Shown here: positions 34,532 to 43,709 of the stretch, one piece after another | Layout of the letters: every line of letters begins with the position of its first letter | How positions within the stretch are numbered: position 1 is the first letter of the stretch | NCBI RefSeq assembly: GCF_000576555.1 | Contig: NZ_CP007145.1 | Span: 868,001-932,000 of the forward strand | Reading direction: 5' to 3' | DNA: 64,000 bases | Source: Hymenobacter swuensis DY53 | Lineage (GTDB): Bacteria > Bacteroidota > Bacteroidia > Cytophagales > Hymenobacteraceae | Translations under genes and position numbers: made by a program | Notes under the pieces: model-generated | Seen by the model: the letters and a program-made list of their open reading frames with translations, nothing else | What the model was told of the DNA's origin: nothing | Database searches by the model: none

Positions 34532-35869
34532 ATGAAAATTGCAGTAGTAGGCACTGGCTACGTAGGCCTCGTGACGGGCACCTGCTTCGCTGAGGTGGGC
34601 ATTGATGTAACCTGCATCGACATCGACCAACGCAAGATTGACAACCTGCACCAGGGCATTCTGCCCATTTATGAGCCGGGACTGGAGGAAATGGTGTCGC
34701 GCAACGTGGCTGCCGGCCGCCTGCACTTTTCCACTAAACTCAGCGAGGCCATTAAAGACTGCGACGTGGCCTTCATTGCAGTGGGTACGCCTCCCGGCGA
34801 GGATGGCTCCGCCGACCTGAAGTACGTGCTGGGTGTGGCCCGGGAGATTGGCGAAAATATGACCAACTACGGTGTTATCGTGACCAAAAGCACGGTTCCG
34901 GTAGGTACGGCCGCTAAGGTGCGTAAGGAAATTACCGATGCCCTGGCCAAACGCGGTGAAGCCATTGACTTCGATGTGGCCTCCAACCCCGAGTTCCTGA
35001 AGGAAGGTGCTGCTATTGATGATTTTCTGAAGCCTGACCGCATTGTGGTAGGCGTGGCTTCTGAACGCGCCGAGGAAGTAATGACCAAGCTCTACAAGCC
35101 ATTCCTGCTCAACGGCCACCCGATTATCTTCATGGATATTCCCTCGGCAGAAATGACGAAATACGCGGCCAACTCCATGCTGGCTACCAAAATTTCGTTC
35201 ATGAACGACATTGCCAACCTCTGTGAAATCATGGGGGCTGATGTAAACATGGTACGTAAGGGCATCGGCTCCGATGCTCGTATTGGTACCAAGTTCATTT
35301 ATCCTGGCATCGGCTACGGCGGCTCCTGCTTCCCCAAAGACGTGAAGGCCCTCATTAAAACGGCCCAGGAAAACGGCTATCAGATGCAGGTGCTCCAGGC
35401 CGTGGAAAGCGTGAACGATGCCCAGAAAGAGGTGCTGTTCGATAAGGTGAAAAAGCACTTTGGCGGCGAGCTGCAAGGCAAAAAAATGGCCGTATGGGGC
35501 CTGTCGTTCAAGCCTAAAACCGACGACATGCGCGAAGCCCCGTCGCTGGTAATCATCGAGAAGCTGCTGGCCGAAGGCTGCACCGTAACGGCCTACGACC
35601 CGGTGGCCATGCCCGAGGCTAAACACTCACTGGGTGATACCATCACCTACGCCAAGGATCAGATGGAAGCCCTTATTGATGCCGACGCCCTGCTCATCGT
35701 GACGGAGTGGCCTGAGTTTCGGGTGCCTAACTTTGAGGTAATGAGCCGGTTACTCAAGCAGAAGGTGATCTTCGATGGCCGCAACATCTACGATGCTGCC
35801 GAGCTGCAGGAAGCTGGTTTCGCCTACCACTGCATCGGTATCCGGACGGCTCACCACGAGCCCGCCTAA
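34532..35869 (+). CDS. ugd: UDP-glucose 6-dehydrogenase
   Basis: The 445-aa enzyme oxidises UDP-glucose to UDP-glucuronate with two NAD+. The Rossmann start is MKIAVVGTGYVGLVTG, with VGTPPGEDG and STVPVGTAAK of the NAD site, NPEFLKEG in the hinge region, and the catalytic Cys near residue 266 in YGGSCFPKD. The C-terminal UDP-binding domain follows (WGLSFKPKTDDMREAPS). The next gene can convert its product to UDP-xylose. Confidence 0.96.
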   Translation: MKIAVVGTGYVGLVTGTCFAEVGIDVTCIDIDQRKIDNLHQGILPIYEPGLEEMVSRNVAAGRLHFSTKLSEAIKDCDVAFIAVGTPPGEDGSADLKYVLGVAREIGENMTNYGVIVTKSTVPVGTAAKVRKEITDALAKRGEAIDFDVASNPEFLKEGAAIDDFLKPDRIVVGVASERAEEVMTKLYKPFLLNGHPIIFMDIPSAEMTKYAANSMLATKISFMNDIANLCEIMGADVNMVRKGIGSDARIGTKFIYPGIGYGGSCFPKDVKALIKTAQENGYQMQVLQAVESVNDAQKEVLFDKVKKHFGGELQGKKMAVWGLSFKPKTDDMREAPSLVIIEKLLAEGCTVTAYDPVAMPEAKHSLGDTITYAKDQMEALIDADALLIVTEWPEFRVPNFEVMSRLLKQKVIFDGRNIYDAAELQEAGFAYHCIGIRTAHHEPA

Positions 35870-35977
35870 TGGAGCGAACCGCTGATAGCTGCTGGCTATT
35901 GGCTTGGCTCTCCTGATTTCGCTTCTGTCACAGAAAAGCTACTAGTTAACTGCTACTAGCCAAAATATCAACGTAGT

Positions 35978-36964
35978 ATGGCTGACAAAAAAAGAATTCT
36001 GATAACCGGCGGCGCTGGTTTTCTCGGCTCGCACCTCTGCGACAGGTTCATGGCCGAAGGGTACCACGTCATTGCCATGGACAACCTGGTAACCGGCGAC
36101 CTGAAGAACATTGAGCACCTGTTCGGCAAGGAAAACTTTGAGTTTCATCACCATGATGTATCGAAGTTTGTTTTCGTGCCCGGTAAGCTGGACTACATCC
36201 TGCACTTTGCCTCCCCCGCGTCTCCCATCGACTACCTGAAGATTCCGATTCAGACGCTGAAGGTAGGCTCGCTGGGTACCCACAACCTGCTGGGTCTGGC
36301 CCGCGTGAAAAACGCCCGTGTCCTGATTGCCAGCACCTCAGAGGTGTACGGCGACCCGGAAGTACACCCCCAGGTGGAGGAGTACTACGGCAACGTGAAC
36401 CCCGTAGGCCCGCGCGGCTGTTACGATGAGGCTAAGCGTTTTCAGGAAGCTATTACCATGGCCTACCACACGCACCACGGCCTGGAAACCCGCATTATCC
36501 GCATCTTCAACACCTACGGCCCCCGCATGCGCCTCAACGACGGTCGGGTGCTGCCAGCTTTCCTCTCGCAGGCACTGCGGGGAGAAAACCTGACGGTTTT
36601 CGGTGATGGTTCTCAAACCCGGGCTTTCTGCTACGTCGATGATCTGGTGGAAGGAATCTACCGGTTGCTGCTGTCTGATTACCCGTTGCCTGTCAACATC
36701 GGTAACCCCGATGAAATTACCATCAAGGAGTTCGGGGAGGAAATTGCCCGTCTCACTGGTGTAGAGTTCAAGCCCGATTACCGTCCGCTGCCCACTAACG
36801 ACCCCATGAAGCGGCGGCCGGATATCACCAAGGCAAAAGAAATTCTAGGCTGGGAACCCAAGGTTGACCGCGCGGAAGGCCTGCGCCGTACGCTGGAATA
36901 CTTCAAAGAAAACGTGCCCGGCGTAGTGAACGGGCAGGTCGACAATACGCCCCGAACGTTTTAG
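35978..36964 (+). CDS. uxs: UDP-glucuronate decarboxylase (UDP-xylose synthase)
   Basis: This short-chain dehydrogenase (328 aa) is of the UXS type: [16 protein letters not shown] binds NAD+, [11 protein letters not shown] is characteristic of UXS, and Tyr149 and Lys153 in CYDEAKR are catalytic. It makes UDP-xylose from UDP-glucuronate. The step from the adjacent ugd to this gene gives the cell a UDP-Xyl supply for the glycosyltransferases of the locus. The C-terminal extension of ArnA-type enzymes is absent. Confidence 0.92.
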   Translation: MADKKRILITGGAGFLGSHLCDRFMAEGYHVIAMDNLVTGDLKNIEHLFGKENFEFHHHDVSKFVFVPGKLDYILHFASPASPIDYLKIPIQTLKVGSLGTHNLLGLARVKNARVLIASTSEVYGDPEVHPQVEEYYGNVNPVGPRGCYDEAKRFQEAITMAYHTHHGLETRIIRIFNTYGPRMRLNDGRVLPAFLSQALRGENLTVFGDGSQTRAFCYVDDLVEGIYRLLLSDYPLPVNIGNPDEITIKEFGEEIARLTGVEFKPDYRPLPTNDPMKRRPDITKAKEILGWEPKVDRAEGLRRTLEYFKENVPGVVNGQVDNTPRTF

Positions 36965-36978
36965 TAGGTGTGTTGCGT

Positions 36979-37044
36979 AATTCTCCCCCGCACAGTATTT
37001 CCCGGACCTGTTACCCTCCGGAAAACACTGTGCGGGGGAGAATT
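36979..37044 (+). terminator. Long hairpin after the UDP-xylose synthase gene
   Basis: Perfect 18-bp arms (36979-36996 with 37027-37044), extended inward by ttt-cc-gg/ccggaaa pairing with a bulge. It begins 15 bp after the stop codon and closes the asnB-uxs block. Confidence 0.7.
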
Positions 37045-37218
37045 GCATACTACCCCACGCAGTAAGCCTGTGCCCGGCATGCAGCACTCAACGGGTACCG
37101 TACAACCGATGCTGGCATCCGCCACTTGCAATCCGACGAATTGTACTCGGTAATTTCAGGTATTCAGGAGGGTCTGCAAGTGATAATTGGGCTGTTGCTT
37201 TCACGCGCTTTTACATTT

Positions 37219-38772
37219 ATGAGTTGGCTGTACCGCAATCCGGCGTGGGTGTTTACGGCGCTGTTGCTGCTGGTATCGGGCTGGTTTATGATATTCCCGG
37301 ATATCATTCCAGTAAACCACGGGTTCGGTTTCGAAGGCGCCTACTTCTATAAAGCTGTAGCTACGGATTTCTACCAGACAGTCTTCGTGCGGGGCGTCAA
37401 TTCGTACAGCATTCAGCGGATTCTGCCTTTTGGACTGCTGCATTACACGTTTCGGCTACTGGGTCTACCGTTTACAGATGCAGCTATGCTCCGCTATTTT
37501 GAACTGTACAACGTGGTGGTGGCGGGGCTGTTGGTATATTACTGGCACCGCATATCCCACCTGCTGCATCTGAACCGGGCTGCTACCTGGAGTGGGTATC
37601 TGGGGTTACTGCTCAACTTCGCCACGCTGAAGTACGATACCTACGTACCGTTTACCTACGACCGCACGGCGTTGCTGGTGGGCCTGATGAGCGTGTACTA
37701 TCATCTGGCCCGGCAACCAGTCCGGCTGCTGCTGACGGCCCTGGTGTCCTTGCTGGTCTGGCCTACTGCTGTGTACTACAACGTGTGCCTGCTGCTGCTG
37801 CCGCCTTTTCTGCAGGCCAATCCGCAGGGCAACCGGCCGTTGAGCCTGTTGTGGGCCGCTGCCAGTAGTCTGTCCCTGGCCGGGCTGTGCATCGGCACGG
37901 TGTATGTTAAGCACATCAGCCTGGGTATGCTGGTTGCCCCGACGGAAGAAGCCTTGGTGCCGCTCAGTATTGCCTTGATTACCGCTTACTGCGCCTTCAC
38001 CCAATACACGCTGGCCCGGGCATTGCTGGGTAGCCCGCAGGAACTGTGGCGGATTGCCGAACAGGTACTTTGGCAATCCAAGACTTGGGGGCTGGTGGCC
38101 GTGCTGGTAGCCGCGTATCTGGGCCTGACCCGAGGCCTCGGCACGCAGGGCAACGAGCACCTGAACGGGGCCACCTTTCTGGTGAATGTGGTGTATGGGG
38201 CTATTAGCCGGCCGTTGCAGGCGGTGGTGGCGCACAGCAACTATTATGGTTTGCCGGTGGTACTGGCTATGCTACACTGGCGGCGTGTGTGCAATGCTCT
38301 ACGCGAACTGGGCTTGGGTATAGGGGGCCTGTTTGTGCTGCTGCTGCTGCTGTCAGTAAACTGCGAAACGCGGCAGCTGGCTAATCTGCTGCCGGTGCTG
38401 GTGGTGGTGGTGGCCGTGGTGGTGCAGCAGCTGAAGCCGCGCCCATGGGCGGTGGCCATCACTGCCGGGCTGTGCCTCGTGCAGTCGAAGGTATGGCTGC
38501 GCATCAACGACTTCGACCCCACCTTCGGGCAACCCAACGACCAGTTCCCGCTGGGAGATAGTGCCGGTAACGAATACGTCTGGAATTCTCCTTTCCAAGC
38601 CTACTGGATGAACGTTGGCCCCTGGACCAGCAACCAGTATCTATTGTGGCAGACTCTGATTCTGTTGCTTCTGTTGGGCTTGGTCCGCTGGCTATACGGC
38701 CCCGCCCGCTGGTCAATGCCTGCTGCGGAAGTGTCGGAAACTGCAAAGGTTACTTCGGGAGGCCGGGTTTGA
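37219..38772 (+). CDS. Polytopic membrane protein, possible GT-C glycosyltransferase
   Basis: I cannot assign a named family. The 517-aa protein has about eleven hydrophobic segments. After the first helix a polar loop reads NHGFGFEGAYFYKAV, with an acidic residue where GT-C enzymes and O-antigen polymerase-like proteins carry a catalytic acid. Other periplasmic loops are rich in Tyr and Trp. It is followed by a gene for a polyprenol-phosphate-sugar synthase type glycosyltransferase, the usual donor maker for GT-C enzymes. It could also be the Wzy polymerase, which is otherwise missing. A TTG start at 37126 is in frame, but the ATG at 37219 fits the first helix better. Confidence 0.6.
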   Translation: MSWLYRNPAWVFTALLLLVSGWFMIFPDIIPVNHGFGFEGAYFYKAVATDFYQTVFVRGVNSYSIQRILPFGLLHYTFRLLGLPFTDAAMLRYFELYNVVVAGLLVYYWHRISHLLHLNRAATWSGYLGLLLNFATLKYDTYVPFTYDRTALLVGLMSVYYHLARQPVRLLLTALVSLLVWPTAVYYNVCLLLLPPFLQANPQGNRPLSLLWAAASSLSLAGLCIGTVYVKHISLGMLVAPTEEALVPLSIALITAYCAFTQYTLARALLGSPQELWRIAEQVLWQSKTWGLVAVLVAAYLGLTRGLGTQGNEHLNGATFLVNVVYGAISRPLQAVVAHSNYYGLPVVLAMLHWRRVCNALRELGLGIGGLFVLLLLLSVNCETRQLANLLPVLVVVVAVVVQQLKPRPWAVAITAGLCLVQSKVWLRINDFDPTFGQPNDQFPLGDSAGNEYVWNSPFQAYWMNVGPWTSNQYLLWQTLILLLLLGLVRWLYGPARWSMPAAEVSETAKVTSGGRV

Positions 38773-38836
38773 TTCCGCATCTTTGCGTTCCGGTTCTGGT
38801 TGCAGCGCCGGGTTGTCTTCTGCTGCTGTCCTCGTT

Positions 38837-39784
38837 ATGCCCAAGCTCTCCGTCATTGTTCCCTGTTACTACAATGAGCTGAACATCCCCATCACCGGGC
38901 CCGAGCTGATTGCCAACGAGCAGAATTTCCCCCCGGAAGTCAGCTTCGAGTACGTACTGGTGGATGACGGCTCGCGCGACGGTACTTGGAAGGCACTGCT
39001 GCACCTGCAAGCCCAGTATCCGGAGCGGGTGACGCTGGTGAAGCTGGCCGGCAACGTGGGCTCCTACAACGCCATTGTAGCCGGTATGGCCGCCGCTACG
39101 GGCGACTGTATGGCCGTCATTACGGCCGATTTGCAGGACCCGCCGGAGCTGCTGGCCCAGATGTATACTTACTGGCAGCAGGGCCTGAAGCTGGTGCTGG
39201 CCAACCGCGCCGACCGGGAAGAAGGCTTTGGCCAACGGCTGGTAGCTAACACCTTTCACTGGCTCATGCGGCGCATTGCACTGCCCGGCATTCCCTCCGG
39301 CGGGTTCGATATGGTCTTTTTTGACCGGCAGCTGCGCGACCAGGTGGTGCGCATGCAGGAACGCAACGGCAACGTGTTCTACCTGCTGGTATGGCTGGGC
39401 TACCCTTACGTGAGCATCCCGTACCGCCGCCGCCGCCGCCAGGTAGGCAAGTCGCGCTGGACGCTAAGCAAAAAGGTCAAGCTGTTTGTCGATTCGCTGC
39501 TGTCCTTTTCCTTCTTTCCGGTGCGTGCTATATCGGTGCTGGGAATGCTGCTGGGCGGTATAGCCACGCTGTATGGTGTTTTTCTGGTGGTCTTGCGCCT
39601 GGGTGGGGCCCCGGAACCGCAGGGCTGGACTACCCTCATGCTGGTTGTGCTGTTCGTTTCCGCTTTCCAGATGATAGCCCTGGGCGTCATTGGGGAGTAC
39701 GTCTGGCGCAGCCTCGACGCCGCACGTCGCCGCCCCATGTACGTGGTGGAGGAGCAACGGCCGGCGGCGTCACCGGGCGCCTGA
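38837..39784 (+). CDS. Polyprenol-phosphate glycosyltransferase (ArnC/GtrB-like GT2)
   Basis: A 315-aa GT2 enzyme with LSVIVPCYYNELNIP, VLVDDGSRDGT and ADLQDPPELL, then a basic stretch of five Arg (a CCG run) and two C-terminal membrane helices (about 229-255 and 265-292) as in ArnC, GtrB and DPMS. It probably loads a sugar onto undecaprenyl phosphate at the cytoplasmic face. A CATCTTTG element at 38778-38785 precedes it. The frame extends to a TTG at 38783; the ATG at 38837 fits the family. Confidence 0.87.
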   Translation: MPKLSVIVPCYYNELNIPITGPELIANEQNFPPEVSFEYVLVDDGSRDGTWKALLHLQAQYPERVTLVKLAGNVGSYNAIVAGMAAATGDCMAVITADLQDPPELLAQMYTYWQQGLKLVLANRADREEGFGQRLVANTFHWLMRRIALPGIPSGGFDMVFFDRQLRDQVVRMQERNGNVFYLLVWLGYPYVSIPYRRRRRQVGKSRWTLSKKVKLFVDSLLSFSFFPVRAISVLGMLLGGIATLYGVFLVVLRLGGAPEPQGWTTLMLVVLFVSAFQMIALGVIGEYVWRSLDAARRRPMYVVEEQRPAASPGA

Positions 39785-39896
39785 CGGAGGCGCGAACCAT
39801 GGCAGATTGCGCGTATAATGTTCTGTAAAGGGCAAGTGAGTAAGTAGCTGCCCGCCGGGAGTGTCTCAGAGAAAAAACTGGTAGCGAAGCTTTGGC

Positions 39897-39904
39897 TATC
39901 TTTG
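39897..39904 (+). promoter_or_regulatory. -7 element of the ABC exporter genes
   Basis: TATCTTTG, 80 bp before the wzm start, in a 200-bp gap with no gene. A second weaker box TACTTTG at 39979-39985 touches the GTG start codon. Confidence 0.55.
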
Positions 39905-39984
39905 CCGTGGCGTATGTGCTAAATGGCGCACGGCTGTAGGATGTTTTCTGGAAGCAGAAGAGCGAAACCTTAACCTCATACTTT

Positions 39985-40893
39985 GTGCAAACCGTAGAAG
40001 CCCCGCCGGTGGCGAATAAGTCTGTGAGCAACTCCCGCTTGGCAGAGGAAGAGTGGACCGAAGTCATCCAGCCCCGTACCCGCCTACTCGATTTGGGCCT
40101 GGCCGACGTTTGGCGCTACCGCGACCTAGTGCTACTATTTGTGCGGCGCGACTTCGTATCCACCTATAAGCAAACCGTGCTGGGGCCTATCTGGTTTTTT
40201 ATCCAGCCTTTGCTCACCACCATCATGTTTATGGTGGTATTCAACGGCATTGCCAAAATTCCTATTGGCGATGCGCCGCCGCTGGTATTCTATCTGGCTG
40301 GCGTCACCATCTGGAACTACTTCGCGCAGGCCCTGACCTCCACCTCCACGGTATTTACCACCAATGCCGCCATCTTCGGCAAGGTGTACTTTCCGCGCCT
40401 AACCATGCCGCTGTCCATCGTGCTGTCTAACCTGGTGCGCTTCGGGATTCAGCTGACGTTGTTTCTGCTGGTGTGGGCCTACTACATGCTCACTACCGAT
40501 GTGCTGCACCCCAACGCCTGCCTGCTCCTGACGCCGGTGCTGGTAGTGCTGATGGGCCTGTTGGCCCTGGGCTTGGGCATGATCTTCAGTGCCCTCACCA
40601 CTAAGTACCGCGACTTGGCCATGCTGCTGGCCTTCGGGATTCAATTGCTGATGTACGCCACGCCGGTTATCTATCCGCTGGCTACCATCAACGCTCGCAC
40701 CGGCTGGTTGCGCTGGGCGCTGCTGGCCAATCCGCTGAATTCCATTGTCGAAACGTTCCGCTACGGGTTCCTCGGGTCCGGTACGTTCAGCTGGGGGTAC
40801 CTAGGATACAGCGCGGCCGCCACGCTCATCATCCTGCTCGTTGGCACCATCGTTTTCAATAAAGTAGAAAAGAGCTTCACCGATACCGTCTGA
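39985..40893 (+). CDS. wzm: Polysaccharide ABC exporter permease
   Basis: The 302-aa membrane subunit of an ABC-2 exporter has six membrane helices. The N-terminus LVLLFVRRDFVSTYKQTVLG and the following PIWFFIQPLLTTIMFMVVFN are the typical Wzm/TagG/KpsM interface segment. With the ATPase 41 bp downstream it moves completed, lipid-linked polysaccharide across the inner membrane. The start is a GTG; no ATG lies near. Gene and C-terminus are in normal GC-rich codon usage. Confidence 0.92.
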   Translation: MQTVEAPPVANKSVSNSRLAEEEWTEVIQPRTRLLDLGLADVWRYRDLVLLFVRRDFVSTYKQTVLGPIWFFIQPLLTTIMFMVVFNGIAKIPIGDAPPLVFYLAGVTIWNYFAQALTSTSTVFTTNAAIFGKVYFPRLTMPLSIVLSNLVRFGIQLTLFLLVWAYYMLTTDVLHPNACLLLTPVLVVLMGLLALGLGMIFSALTTKYRDLAMLLAFGIQLLMYATPVIYPLATINARTGWLRWALLANPLNSIVETFRYGFLGSGTFSWGYLGYSAAATLIILLVGTIVFNKVEKSFTDTV

Positions 40894-40934
40894 TTTGGTC
40901 AGGTTGATGTATTGGTGCGCTGTAAGCTGAATGT

Positions 40935-42194
40935 ATGAGTGATATTGCCATTCAAGTTGAAAACCTGGGCAAGCTGTACCGCTTGGGCGAAATCGGGACG
41001 GGTACGCTGAGCCACGATCTGAACCGGGCCTGGGCGCGGCTGCGGGGCAAGGAAGACCCGTTTGCCAAAATCGGGGAAACCAACGACCGTACTACCAAGG
41101 GCGACAGTGACTTTGTCTGGTCGCTGAAGGACATCAACTTTGAGGTGCGCCAGGGTGAGGTGCTAGGCATCATCGGCCGCAACGGCGCCGGTAAGTCTAC
41201 GCTGCTCAAAGTGCTGTCGAAGGTAACGGCTCCTACCACGGGCCGCGTGAAAGTGCGCGGGCGCATTGCCTCGCTGCTGGAAGTAGGCACCGGGTTTCAC
41301 CCGGAGCTGACGGGCCGGGAAAACATCTTCCTGAACGGGGCCATTCTGGGCATGACCAAAGCTGAAATCCGCAGCAAATTCGACGAAATTGTGGATTTCT
41401 CGGGCGTGGAGCGCTACATCGATACGCCGGTGAAACGCTACAGCAGCGGCATGTACGTGCGTCTGGCCTTCGCTGTTTCCGCTTTCCTGGAACCCGAAAT
41501 ACTCATCGTAGACGAGGTACTGGCGGTGGGCGACGCTGAGTTTCAGAAGAAGTGCCTGGGCCGGATGAAGGATGCCAGTAGCAACGAAGGCCGCACGGTG
41601 CTGTTCGTTAGTCACCACCTGCCGTCCGTCAAGAATTTGTGTGAAAAGGGACTTTTGATGTCGAACGGGACAGTGAAGGCATTTGGTGGCATTACTCAAG
41701 TGCTGGAACAATACCAAAGCATTGACTCTAGTCAGCAGGACGGTGGTAGAGAGACTATTCCGCAGAATACGCCGGTGTGCTTTACTGGCTGGTCACTGAC
41801 AAGCGGCACCTCAGAGAACGTACACGCCACGTATTCTAAAGAGTCAGTTATATTCAAGCTGAATGTTAGATGCAGCCAAGATTCCGATAGAGTGGAATTT
41901 GGCTTTATCCTGCGAGATGCTGAGAATAATATTATTGTCGGTATTAATAGCCGGGATAATAATGAGGATTTTTTGACAATTAAGGAGGGAGAACATAGTT
42001 ACCTATTCGAGATGAATTTGCCTTTGAAGCCAGCACAATATGAAGTCGATATTGCAATTGCTGTTAATGGTGCTATAGTGGATCATTGGGTTAGTGATAC
42101 TAAGCTTCGTGTTTTAAGCAGGTATGAAACGGTACTTGATGACAGGTGGTCAGGTGTAGTGAATCTTGACTTTAAATTTCTGGAAAAATGTTAG
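40935..42194 (+). CDS. wzt: Polysaccharide ABC exporter ATPase with Wzt-type C-terminal domain
   Basis: The 419-aa ATPase has Walker A GRNGAGKST near 81-89, signature YSSGM near 169-173 and Walker B ILIVDEVLAVGD near 190-201. The C-terminal domain (about 260-419) is a Wzt-type beta-sandwich, which in O-antigen exporters recognises the modified end of the polymer. DNA composition changes inside the gene: the ATPase half is about 60% GC, whereas from about 41640 onward it falls to 38-47%. The recognition domain therefore looks acquired by recombination. Its stop codon overlaps the next start (ATGTTAG). Confidence 0.93.
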   Translation: MSDIAIQVENLGKLYRLGEIGTGTLSHDLNRAWARLRGKEDPFAKIGETNDRTTKGDSDFVWSLKDINFEVRQGEVLGIIGRNGAGKSTLLKVLSKVTAPTTGRVKVRGRIASLLEVGTGFHPELTGRENIFLNGAILGMTKAEIRSKFDEIVDFSGVERYIDTPVKRYSSGMYVRLAFAVSAFLEPEILIVDEVLAVGDAEFQKKCLGRMKDASSNEGRTVLFVSHHLPSVKNLCEKGLLMSNGTVKAFGGITQVLEQYQSIDSSQQDGGRETIPQNTPVCFTGWSLTSGTSENVHATYSKESVIFKLNVRCSQDSDRVEFGFILRDAENNIIVGINSRDNNEDFLTIKEGEHSYLFEMNLPLKPAQYEVDIAIAVNGAIVDHWVSDTKLRVLSRYETVLDDRWSGVVNLDFKFLEKC

Positions 42195-43100
42195 GCTTTG
42201 TAAAGAATAAGATAAATTCCTTTCTATTTAATAGAATAGAGTCTTATTTGAAACAAAAGTTTACTTCAGGAAATAAATGGGGAGTGTCTCTGCCATATAC
42301 TTCATGGTTTGAGCTTCCAATGGATGTAGAAGGCGGTAATAAGATTATTATTGGTGATTACTCTTCTATTGGAAAAATGGCTTGGTTAGGAGCATTTAGT
42401 TCCTATCTGCCTGGCGATACATTTCAACCGAGTATCAAAATCGGGAATCAAGTAAGAATTGGAAATTATGCCTGCATAGTCAGTGTGAAATCGGTTGAGA
42501 TAGAGGATAATACGCTTATAAGTGAATATTTTTATGTTTCAGATCATGGACATGGATACAATCCAATATTAGGAATTCCACCGGCTAAGCAGCCATTAGA
42601 AGTCAAAGGTGAAGGAGTCCGAATAGGTAAAAATTGCTTCATAGGATATCGGGTGACTATTTTGCCCGGTGTTATACTAGGTAATAACTGTGTAGTTGGT
42701 AGCCATTCGGTAGTAACTAAATCATTTCCTAATTATAGTATGATTGCCGGAGTGCCTGCTAAGCTGATAAAAAAGTATGATGCAGGCTTGAATGATTGGG
42801 TTTCTGTTTAAATTACATACATGACCAACCTGAAAAGAACAATTCATCAAAACACGTTGGCTAGATTTCAATATATGAAATCTTTCCAAAAGCTGGGTGT
42901 TACGTTTGATGAGTATTGTGACTTTCTGTATTTTAATACGGAAACTGGCTTCGCATTACAGAATGCTACACTTTTTGGTAAATCGATTAAGCGTAACAAC
43001 GCTTTTTGGTTTGTTCAAAATGTGGAGGAAGTATTTATTCAGGAGGTGTACCGCTTTCAGGCCAAAACATCCACGCCGTATATTCTGGATTGTGGCTCCA
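41640..43100. other. AT-rich mosaic island with edges inside two genes
   Basis: By hand count, 60-bp windows before 41640 are about 57-62% GC. They fall to 47% at 41641-41760, 38-40% within the Wzt C-terminal domain, and 23-35% across the acetyltransferase and the start of the FkbM gene, then climb back to 58% by 43141-43200. The stretch uses many A/T-ending codons that its neighbours avoid. It holds no transposase or direct repeat that I can see. Confidence 0.75.
42188..42811 (+). CDS. Hexapeptide-repeat acetyltransferase (sugar O-acetyltransferase type)
   Basis: This 207-aa protein has left-handed beta-helix repeats: IIIGDYSSIGKMAWLG, IKIGNQVRIGNYAC, VRIGKNCFIGYRVTILPGV and ILGNNCVVGSHSVVTKSF, with SDHGHGY as probable catalytic His region. 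It resembles maltose/galactoside acetyltransferases and capsule WbbJ-like enzymes and probably decorates a sugar of the exported polymer. It overlaps wzt by 7 nt and precedes the methyltransferase by 9 nt. The gene is strongly AT-rich (about 33% GC), unlike the rest of the locus, a sign of transfer. Confidence 0.85.
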   Translation: MLGFVKNKINSFLFNRIESYLKQKFTSGNKWGVSLPYTSWFELPMDVEGGNKIIIGDYSSIGKMAWLGAFSSYLPGDTFQPSIKIGNQVRIGNYACIVSVKSVEIEDNTLISEYFYVSDHGHGYNPILGIPPAKQPLEVKGEGVRIGKNCFIGYRVTILPGVILGNNCVVGSHSVVTKSFPNYSMIAGVPAKLIKKYDAGLNDWVSV

Positions 43101-43672
43101 ATATTGGCCTGAGCCTGATTTATTTTAAGCGGCAGTTTCCGCAGGCGCGGGTAGTTGGCTTTGAGCCCGACCCGATTATCCACGAAACCTGCCGATACAA
43201 CCTCAAGGCATTTGGCTTTGATGATGTGGAGGTACTGAACGCGGCCGTGTGGAAGCAGGCGGGATCTATTCACTTCCTGCCCGATAACTGCCTGGGCGGC
43301 AAAATTGTGGAGGGCGAGCTGCCCGCCGGCGTGGATGCGGCCCAGGTGACCAGCCTGAAGGCCGTGCGGCTGAAATCGTACCTGACGGAGAAAATCGATT
43401 TCATGAAAATCGATATTGAAGGGGCCGAGATGGATGTGCTGCGCGACTGCCAGGACGAGCTGCACTGGGTAGAAAACCTATTTATTGAATACCACAGCGC
43501 AGGCAATAAGCCCCAGGAGCTGCCGGAGTTGCTGAGTATGCTGTCGGCTGCCGGCTTCCGGTACTACATCAACTCTGCTTGGCAGAAGATGAAACACCCG
43601 TTCGTGGAGCACCCGATTCATACGACCAGCTCCTACGATTTGCAGCTCAATATATTCGCTTACCGCCGGTAG
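42821..43672 (+). CDS. FkbM-family methyltransferase
   Basis: A SAM-dependent methyltransferase of 283 aa: ILDCGSNIGLSLIYF near residue 88 is motif I, VVGFEPDP the acidic loop, and DFMKIDIEGAEMDVL the FkbM signature. It could O-methylate a sugar, perhaps the terminal one that the Wzt domain recognises. The first 70 codons or so are AT-rich and the remainder is GC-rich, so the gene is a mosaic with a junction near 43030-43140. It stays in frame throughout. Confidence 0.88.
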   Translation: MTNLKRTIHQNTLARFQYMKSFQKLGVTFDEYCDFLYFNTETGFALQNATLFGKSIKRNNAFWFVQNVEEVFIQEVYRFQAKTSTPYILDCGSNIGLSLIYFKRQFPQARVVGFEPDPIIHETCRYNLKAFGFDDVEVLNAAVWKQAGSIHFLPDNCLGGKIVEGELPAGVDAAQVTSLKAVRLKSYLTEKIDFMKIDIEGAEMDVLRDCQDELHWVENLFIEYHSAGNKPQELPELLSMLSAAGFRYYINSAWQKMKHPFVEHPIHTTSSYDLQLNIFAYRR

Positions 43673-43709
43673 CCTGCCGGCAGAAGCCCACCGCCTAACC
43701 CCGCCCTGA

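Noticed and set aside
34448..35626. Open frame of 392 codons antisense to ugd
   Set aside because: Shadow of a well-conserved gene; no motif or start signal.
39423..39440. Run of CCG triplets
   Set aside because: Encodes consecutive Arg in a family where a basic stretch before the membrane helices is normal; in-frame triplets would not switch the gene off.
41640..43100. Insertion sequence as the source of the AT-rich island
   Set aside because: No transposase, terminal inverted repeats or target duplication; both boundary genes read through in frame.
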